Positions 6,301-8,421 of a stretch of 8,421 bases of DNA are shown piece by piece. Source of the stretch: CAIKNB01 sp041658705 (GTDB lineage Bacteria; Patescibacteriota; Patescibacteriia; 2-12-FULL-60-25). The DNA lies in assembly GCA_041658705.1 (NCBI GenBank), contig JBAZZT010000020.1, positions 1 through 8,421 of the forward strand, read 5' to 3'. A model generated the notes under the pieces. The model searched no databases. It saw only the letters and a program-made list of their open reading frames with translations, and was not told the DNA's origin. The translations under genes were made by a program, and so were the position numbers. The first letter of the stretch is position 1. Every line of letters starts with the position of its first letter.

Positions 6301-8421
6301 GTACCGCCGCCAACACGGGCGAAGCCATCATCTTCAGGAATTATTATCGGAACGCCCGGATAACAGGTTTCTCTTCTCCGGGAGTCGCTTTCGGAGGATC
6401 GCTTCAGCTCCAGACTCACATTGACGGCAATGACAACGATACGGTGGGGGATTGGACTACCGGGATTTTGATTGATAATACCGGCAGCGTAGGCATCAAC
6501 AACACCAGCCCGAGCTATAAGCTGGATTTGACTGGCGGGCAGAGGATCGCGGGCAGCTTGAACATCACCGATGCGGGCGACCTGGTCACCAACGGAACTT
6601 TCAATACCGACATAATCGGTTGGACCGACAGTTCGCAGGTCCCGGAATCGATCGCCTGGAACGCGGGCGGTTGGATGGATGTCATTTCTTCTGGCGTAGG
6701 CTACGCCAGAGCCGACCAGCAGATCACGACGGTGAACGGCGTGAGGTACAAGATTACCTTCACGGTCGGCGGGTTTTTGACCTATACCATGCTCCAGGTG
6801 GGCACCGTCCAAGGCGGTTCGCAATTGTTATCAGCCGGTTATGCCGCCGATGGCGTTTGGACGGCCGGTACGAAAACATACTACTTCACGGCCACCGGCG
6901 CTACGACTTGGATGAGATTCGCCAGCGGCGGCGGAACGTCGACGGTGGATACCGTGTCCGTCACGGGTGGCAACTTATTCGCGGCGGGCAATGTCGGCAT
7001 CGGCATGCTTAATCCGACCTCTTTCAAGCTTCAAGTAGCTGGCAACGTCGGACCTTCATCCACGAATGCATACGACCTCGGTTCCGCCGCACTTTCTTGG
7101 AAAGATATCTACGCTTCCGGCACTGCCTCGCTCGCCAACGTCAGCTCGACCAACATCTATGCATCAGGCTACGTCTCGACGACTAATTTGTATGTGAACG
7201 GCTTAAGTTTGGGCAGCGCTTTCGTCCAGAACGGCAACTCATTCGGCACCACCGGCACGCTGGGCACGAACGACGCGAACAATCTCTCGCTCGAGACGAA
7301 CAACACGAGCCGGTTGACCATCTTGAGCGGCGGCAACGTCGGTATCGGGACGGTGAATCCGGGAATGAAGATGGACATCGTTGGTTTAAGTGGATTGCCG
7401 GTCGAAAGCGGAGCTGTGCAAAATGGCGCGTTACGTTTGGGCATCGGCGTAGTGGGCGATAATGTCTTGGATTTCGGCGTACAAGCCGCCTCACCTTTTG
7501 CATCGTGGATTCAGTCTACTAATAAGGGCAGCTTGGTAAATACATATCCTCTATTACTCAACCCGAATGGCGGCAACATCGGCATCGGTACAAGATATGC
7601 AGCCTCCTTTGCGCTTCAAGTCGCGGGCAGCGTCGGTCCTTCATCCACCAACGCATATGACCTCGGTTCAGCCGCGCTTTCATGGAAAGATATCTACGCT
7701 TCCGGAACGGCTACGCTCGCCAACGTCAGCTCGACCAACATCTACGCCTCGGGTTACGTCTCGACGACGAATCTTTACGTGAACGGCACGAGCTTCGGCA
7801 ATGCTTTCGTCCAGAACGGCAACTCATTCGGCACGACTGGAACACTCGGCACGAACGACGCGAATAATCTCTCGTTCGAGACGAACAACGCCAACCGCCT
7901 GACCATCTTGAGCGACGGTAAAGTCGGCATCGGTACTGTCAACCCAGGCTATCCGTTGGAAGTCGTGGGCAACGTCAAGATAGCCCAATCCGCCAATCAA
8001 TACGTAATCTTCAATAATGTCGGCGCCTCCGCCATGACCGACTTCGTCACGGGAGGAACTGGATTCGCCTTTTCGAGACCCAGCGACGGAGCCGCTAATC
8101 TTTCAGGCTTTTATAATTACCAGGACGCAGGTGGCTTAGGCAGGATGGCTTTGGCTTCTCGTGGAGACATAGTATTCGCCGCGGGCGGCGCGAGCACTTA
8201 TGATCAATCGCCGGAAAGGATGAGGATCACCAGTTCAGGCAACGTCGGCATCGGCGCGACCGTCCCGGCCAACCGACTCACTCTCACGGCTTCAGGCACC
8301 CTGACCTCCGACGCCGACCTCGGCTTCAACGTCACTTCGACCGACGGCGGCACGCAGAGCTGGACCATCGGCGCGGACAAGACCGACCAAGGCAAGTTCA
8401 AGATCTCATCTTCCACCGTAC
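1..8421 (+). CDS. Giant repetitive fibre/adhesin-like surface protein, internal fragment (both ends missing)
   Basis: One reading frame, with codons starting at base 3, is open from end to end (2,806 codons) and gives a coherent, repeat-built protein. It is rich in Gly, Ser, Thr and Asn, has no Cys and very few His. About 25 joints match G-[NK]-V-G-[IV]-G-T-x-N-P followed by a short x-x-L-x-V-x-G strand. This is known from phage tail fibres and bacterial surface fibres that often end in a peptidase S74 chaperone domain. Ten copies of a 125-residue module alternate with unrelated cassettes, three copies of a second module and two carbohydrate-binding-like domains. No membrane segment or enzyme motif is visible. 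The start, any signal peptide and the C-terminal domain lie outside, so function is inferred: a long extracellular fibre for attachment to cells or glycans. A phage tail fibre is the main alternative. Coding is certain; the role is moderately supported. Confidence 0.93.
363..587 (+). other. Cassette 1, AT-rich variable segment
   Basis: These 75 residues are unlike any other part of the window. The segment opens with the usual AKLSVDTG strand and closes with TERMRIDST, the ending that commonly precedes GNVGIGT in this fibre family. The first 180 bases (361-540) count to about 43% GC, with codons such as AAT, TTT, ATA and AGA, against about 59% in the constant modules. This suggests separate or more recent acquisition. 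No domain is recognised. Confidence 0.7.
588..962 (+). repeat. Module A copy 2 (complete, 375 bases)
   Basis: A full-length copy from GNVGIGTINPSWF to GNVGIGTVNP. It carries SASSSWRDIYASG in its first half and the SGGGSGNVFVQGG, GTKDAYNLNLITNN subtype in its second. Bases 699-943 are identical, base for base, to 1944-2188 in copy 3. Confidence 0.92.
699..943 (+). repeat. 245-base perfect direct repeat, first copy
   Basis: Compared base by base with 1944-2188, this stretch has no mismatch; the spacing between copies is 1,245 bases. It runs from the Trp codon of SWRDIYASG to the GNVG motif. Other module pairs differ at many silent sites, so the match points to recent duplication, gene conversion or an assembly effect rather than selection on the protein. 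Confidence 0.95.
963..1142 (+). other. Cassette 2a, variable segment
   Basis: Sixty residues between copy 2 and the first module B. It begins with the SYALDVYGG strand that typically follows a GIGTxNP joint and continues with short alternating hydrophobic and polar stretches (LRLFNADNSSQAAIS, TTLNFYT, SAMTLTG). This fits a beta-rich fibre segment. No named domain is recognised and it is not repeated in the window. Confidence 0.65.
1143..1379 (+). repeat. Module B copy 1
   Basis: About 79 residues: VGIGATSPANRLTVAG, a DSDIGFTATTTGS segment, NWTIGTDHSDGGKFKISSS, LGTSDRFVIDGKG and the closing YVGIGTATP. Related copies lie at 5988 and 8244. The series W-x-IG-x-D-x-x-D-x-G-KFKIS followed by LGT-x-DR-x-x-ID is a pattern I recall from other GNVGIGT-type fibre proteins. 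This copy is the most diverged of the three, with GTDHSDGG where the others have GADKTDQG. Confidence 0.85.
1380..1565 (+). other. Cassette 2b, Trp-rich variable segment
   Basis: Sixty-two residues between module B copy 1 and module A copy 3. It opens with QALTVNGSIAVNNQIQWSN, then YLAVDSGRTLRWRNWD and NPNWSVVTFETGKG. Four tryptophans in a short span are unusual here and suggest an exposed binding or packing face. No named domain is recognised. Confidence 0.65.
1704..1901 (+). other. Cassette nested inside module A copy 3
   Basis: This segment follows the first DIYASGT and precedes VGNNSKDLGVFGTAWRDIYASG. It holds YGGDALFSGNVTSTKNNLAL, a TSTDRFFRMNMLADGTATL stretch and TISSILSSAVQFGNNV. It is not repeated elsewhere in the window, and no named domain is recognised. 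Confidence 0.65.
1944..2188 (+). repeat. 245-base perfect direct repeat, second copy
   Basis: Identical to 699-943. Identity starts at the Trp codon of AWRDIYASG and stops inside the GNVG motif, where base 2189 is G against A at 944. The bases flanking both ends differ, so the borders are sharp. Confidence 0.95.
2208..2471 (+). other. Cassette 3, AT-rich variable segment
   Basis: Eighty-eight residues with the lowest GC I found in the window: 92 of 240 bases (2221-2460), or 38%. It opens with AKLEVNGIGQDNIRIVR and continues with a segment containing SFYNGATQMAYFDTYG, AIKSGTGNFTLNQNNVNV and NTLYLKT. The x-I-R-I-V/F-x-N-G-x-x-x-A-x-F pattern resembles beta-prism-like repeats of tail fibres, but I do not assign a family. 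Composition and codon use set it clearly apart from both neighbours. Confidence 0.7.
2472..2846 (+). repeat. Module A copy 4 (complete, 375 bases)
   Basis: A full-length copy from GNVGVGTINPTSFMLQVAG to GNVGIGTVNP. It has the SAALSWRDIYASG first half, unlike copy 2, but the SGGGSGNVFVQGG, GTKDAYNLNLITNN second half of copies 2 and 3. It is therefore a mosaic of the two half-module types. Confidence 0.92.
2847..3044 (+). other. Cassette 4, variable segment
   Basis: Sixty-six residues. TTALHVAGAYPFLLFEDTSS opens it, followed by SFMAFRGDARMFFDSNSTYV and a Gly/Ser-rich NRLSISGSTG ending. The ALHVxG...P-x-L-L-F-E-D pattern is one I recall in other fibre proteins of the GNVGIGT type, directly after a GIGTxNP joint. 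It is seen only once here. Confidence 0.65.
3045..3230 (+). repeat. Module A copy 5 (truncated after STNIYAS)
   Basis: This copy starts at GNIGIGIGNTTP, which is two residues longer than usual, and keeps KLTVAGNVGPSSTN and YDLGSAALSWKNIYASG. It stops at SSTNIYAS and lacks the STTNLYVSG, FVQGGNSF and LITNN parts. The remaining half is replaced by the insert from 3231. SLAIVSS replaces SLANVSS and SWKN replaces SWKD, so it is also more diverged than the full copies. Confidence 0.85.
3231..3803 (+). other. Large insert between module A copies 5 and 6
   Basis: This replaces the second half of copy 5. A short linker (ANTLTVGKDGVAMEATTT) leads into the jelly-roll-like domain described separately at 3285-3731. 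A 24-residue linker (RLEGDVVAQNRFQTLGAG and following residues) then joins the next module. The whole insert stays in frame. Confidence 0.75.
3285..3731 (+). other. Jelly-roll carbohydrate-binding-like domain 1 (inside the giant CDS)
   Basis: About 149 residues with the layout common to CBM4/9-like and phage-spike jelly rolls. It begins NLMVNDLE, holds a central SLKWEFTTGSQNVYTT, then FTGTIYARKADGTAI, IYAGADSGSV and NGWYKLTGTRTV. It ends with AIYLEGWQLEAKGSGTKYV, close to the familiar Y-L-x-x-x-Q-L-E-x-G-x-x-x-x-x-Y-V tail. Such domains usually bind sugars or sit on fibre surfaces. The ligand cannot be read from sequence, and the family call rests on these end and centre motifs only. Confidence 0.6.
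3804..4175 (+). repeat. Module A copy 6 (one residue short)
   Basis: It begins GSLGVGTDNSYLFKITSAGHIG, a diverged form of the opening, and ends GKVGIGTTP, where the Asn of the usual NP is missing. This leaves 372 bases. The middle is SWRDIYASGTARLGSVSTTN, a variant shared only with copy 7, followed by LFVSGGGSGNVFVQGG and GTKDANSLNLITNN. Confidence 0.88.
4176..4451 (+). other. Cassette 5, variable segment
   Basis: Ninety-two residues. It starts AATLDVRTADAGVGTRTLV and runs through IFGRTGAAPDATERAAGFV, FSDGNNPTFTAGIAGIRQ and YNGALGFYVNNGG. It ends TEVMRINNS, the variant of ERMRI that precedes a GNVGIGT joint. The G-x-R-x-x-x-x-x-D-Y-x-G-x-L-x-F layout is typical of tail-fibre segments. No enzyme or binding family is assigned. 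Confidence 0.65.
4452..5078 (+). repeat. Module A copy 7, split by an internal cassette
   Basis: This starts GNVGIGTVNPSWFRLQVAG and reaches SWRDVYASGTA near base 4592. It is interrupted by a 61-residue cassette (4593-4775), then resumes with a second motif GNNLTDIGRADISWKDIYAS and runs to GNVGIGTVNP. The interruption falls within a residue or two of the site used in copy 3. The second half is the SGGGSGNVFVQGG, GTKDAYNLDLITNN type. Confidence 0.88.
4593..4775 (+). other. Cassette nested inside module A copy 7
   Basis: It follows DVYASGTA and precedes the second DIG-x5-W-K-DIYASG. The segment SAAPSLFFATDTDTGFSSP followed by LDISTDGALRARISS matches the P-[ST]-[IL]-x-F-x-x-D-x-[DN]-T-G-x-x-S-P ... 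R-x-R-I pattern I know from tail-fibre-like proteins just before an S74-type region. Here it is used as a nested insert. Confidence 0.7.
5079..5348 (+). other. Cassette 6, Gly-rich variable segment
   Basis: Ninety residues. TRKLDVAGDIQISGSGATI opens it, followed by TYWMGLNASTGNLYSFSLNR, then a Gly-rich FFGGSGGLVLGATVAGTG stretch and ISLNTTGNVTPTMYLNGS. Composition is close to the constant modules, so there is no sign of recent transfer. It is not repeated in the window and no named domain is recognised. Confidence 0.65.
5349..5723 (+). repeat. Module A copy 8 (complete, 375 bases)
   Basis: A full-length copy from GNVGIGTVNPSWFRLQVAG to GNVGVGTVNP. The first half is SASSSWRDIYASGTATLANV. The second half is the SGGGAGNVFVQGG type but carries GTKDANNLSFKTNN, a third variant between the LITNN and FETNN forms. 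Confidence 0.92.
5724..5987 (+). other. Cassette 7, variable segment
   Basis: Eighty-eight residues leading into module B copy 2. It holds SQLFTVAADDVGYIKIQGG, SRRAILELAGSDGGRARGI and ETWFSGTPYNGIGYTLGYG, and ends KLYVMTTGN. The Y-x-x-I-x-x-x-x-x-x-x-R-A-x-L-E-L-x-G-S-D-G pattern recalls fibre segments that describe a beta-strand ladder. No named domain is recognised. Confidence 0.65.
5988..6230 (+). repeat. Module B copy 2
   Basis: About 81 residues: VGIGTTAPANKLTINDNGG, DADLGFNVTTTAGG, SWAIGADKTDQGKFKISSS, LGTSDRLVIDGNG and YVGIGTASP. It is clearly closer to copy 3 at 8244 than to copy 1 at 1143, sharing DADLGFNVT and IGADKTDQGKFKISSSTV. Confidence 0.85.
6231..6578 (+). other. Cassette 8, variable segment with a degenerate GIGT joint
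   Basis: The first 84 residues begin NTPLEVRTANDGSKTDELTV, followed by EAIIFRNYYRNARITGFSS, a QLQTHIDGNDND stretch and TGILIDNTG. They are followed by GSVGINNTSPSYKLDLTGG, a joint motif in which GIGT has become GINN. A short RIAGSLNITDAG strand then leads into the jelly-roll-like domain. No named domain is recognised. Confidence 0.65.
6579..6968 (+). other. CBM4/9-like carbohydrate-binding domain 2 (inside the giant CDS)
   Basis: 130 residues with the usual CBM4/9 order. DLVTNGTFNTDIIGWTDSS is the typical N-terminal N-G-x-F-x-x-x-x-x-G-W signature. Then come WMDVISSGVGYARADQQITT, GVRYKITFTVGG (the 'Y-x-x-x-F-x-V' strand), GTKTYYFTATGATTWMRFAS and a final STVDTVSVTG in place of the usual V-D-N-V-x-V. 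The family fits well by eye. Members bind polysaccharides or act as fibre surface domains, but the ligand is unknown. It joins the next module A through NLFAAGNVGIG. Confidence 0.72.
6987..7361 (+). repeat. Module A copy 9 (complete, 375 bases)
   Basis: A full-length copy from GNVGIGMLNPTSFKLQVAG to GNVGIGTVNP. It combines SAALSWKDIYASG with the NGLSLGSAFVQNG, GTNDANNLSLETNN second half, the subtype shared with copies 1 and 10. Confidence 0.92.
7362..7571 (+). other. Cassette 9, variable segment
   Basis: Seventy residues. GMKMDIVGLSGLPVESGAVQ opens it, followed by NGALRLGIGVVGDNVLDFGV and ASWIQSTNKGSLVNTYPLLL. The last part, W-I-Q-S-x-N-x-x-x-x-x-x-Y-P-L-L-L-N-P-x-G-G-N, recurs in my memory of GNVGIGT-type fibres just before a GNVGIGT joint. 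It is seen once here. Confidence 0.65.
7572..7946 (+). repeat. Module A copy 10 (complete, 375 bases)
   Basis: A full-length copy from GNIGIGTRYAASFALQVAG to GKVGIGTVNP. The opening NP is replaced by YA with no change in length. It carries SAALSWKDIYASGTATLANV and the NGTSFGNAFVQNG, GTNDANNLSFETNN second half. NNANRLTILSDGK replaces the usual NNTSRLTILSGGN. Confidence 0.92.
7947..8237 (+). other. Cassette 10, variable segment
   Basis: Ninety-seven residues. GYPLEVVGNVKIAQSANQYV opens it, followed by FVTGGTGFAFSRPSDGA, FYNYQDAGGLGRMALASRG and DIVFAAGGASTYD. It ends with SPERMRITSS before GNVGIGA. The closing FAAGG...ERMRI block is another ending I recall from this class of fibre proteins. It is seen once here. 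Confidence 0.65.
8244..8421 (+). repeat. Module B copy 3 (cut by the window end)
   Basis: VGIGATVPANRLTLTASGT, DADLGFNVTSTDGG and SWTIGADKTDQGKFKISSS are visible before the window ends. The missing part should be LGTSDR...IDG and a further YVGIGT joint, so the protein continues well beyond this window. Confidence 0.83.

Noticed and set aside
6183..6824. 213-residue minus-strand ORF
   Set aside because: It lies opposite a cassette and the start of the CBM4/9-like domain, both of which make sense on the + strand. It shows no domain and no neighbouring gene signal.
3986..7444. Recurring minus-strand peptides containing LFASFVPxVPxVP at 3986-4339, 5531-5719 and 7169-7444
   Set aside because: They look like a conserved family only because they are the same antisense frame of module A copies 6, 8 and 9. 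Their likeness comes from the + strand repeats.
1..8421. CRISPR array, because near-identical repeats alternate with unique segments
   Set aside because: The repeats are 375 bases, protein-coding and diverged at silent sites. The unique segments are long and in frame. Nothing has the short repeat and spacer sizes of CRISPR.
1..8421. Recoded genome (TGA read as Gly, as in some candidate phyla)
   Set aside because: I saw no in-frame TGA in the open frame, and glycine is encoded by GGN throughout, so standard code 11 suffices.

Overview
The whole 8,421-base window is the interior of one giant coding sequence on the + strand. Reading codons from base 3, I translated 2,806 consecutive codons to base 8420 without a stop, and both ends run off the window. 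There is no intergenic DNA, promoter, ribosome-binding site, terminator, RNA gene, transposase or CRISPR array. The start codon, any secretion signal and the C-terminal domain all lie outside. Every shorter ORF in the other five frames is a shadow of this gene.

The protein is rich in Gly, Ser, Thr and Asn, has no cysteine in the visible part, and is built of fibre-like repeats. A constant module of 125 residues (375 bases, 'module A') occurs ten times, from about bases 1, 588, 1566, 2472, 3045, 3804, 4452, 5349, 6987 and 7572. Six copies have exactly the same length, one is short by a residue, one is truncated, and two are opened by an internal cassette. Between copies lie unrelated cassettes of roughly 65 to 120 residues, some followed by a second, rarer module of about 80 residues ('module B', near 1143, 5988 and 8244). 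Two larger inserts (3285-3731 and 6579-6968) resemble jelly-roll carbohydrate-binding domains. Most joints carry the motif G-[NK]-V-G-[IV]-G-T-x-N-P, which I count about 25 times. This motif is typical of phage tail fibres and bacterial surface fibres, many of which end in a peptidase S74 type intramolecular chaperone.

Organism: the phrases IYASG, SSTN and STTNLYVSG remind me of very large repetitive surface proteins of candidate-phyla (Patescibacteria/CPR) bacteria, so I lean to such a genome. A large-phage tail fibre or another uncultured bacterium with giant surface proteins remains possible. The constant modules are near 59% GC in the stretch counted, and no in-frame TGA was seen, so nothing calls for a recoded genetic code.

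Evolution: a perfect 245-base duplication (699-943 and 1944-2188), module halves that assort independently, and two AT-rich cassettes (about 38-43% GC in the stretches counted) suggest a gene that grows and changes by recombination between constant modules and by uptake of new cassettes. The likely product is a long extracellular fibre or adhesin with alternating scaffold and variable, possibly glycan-binding, segments.
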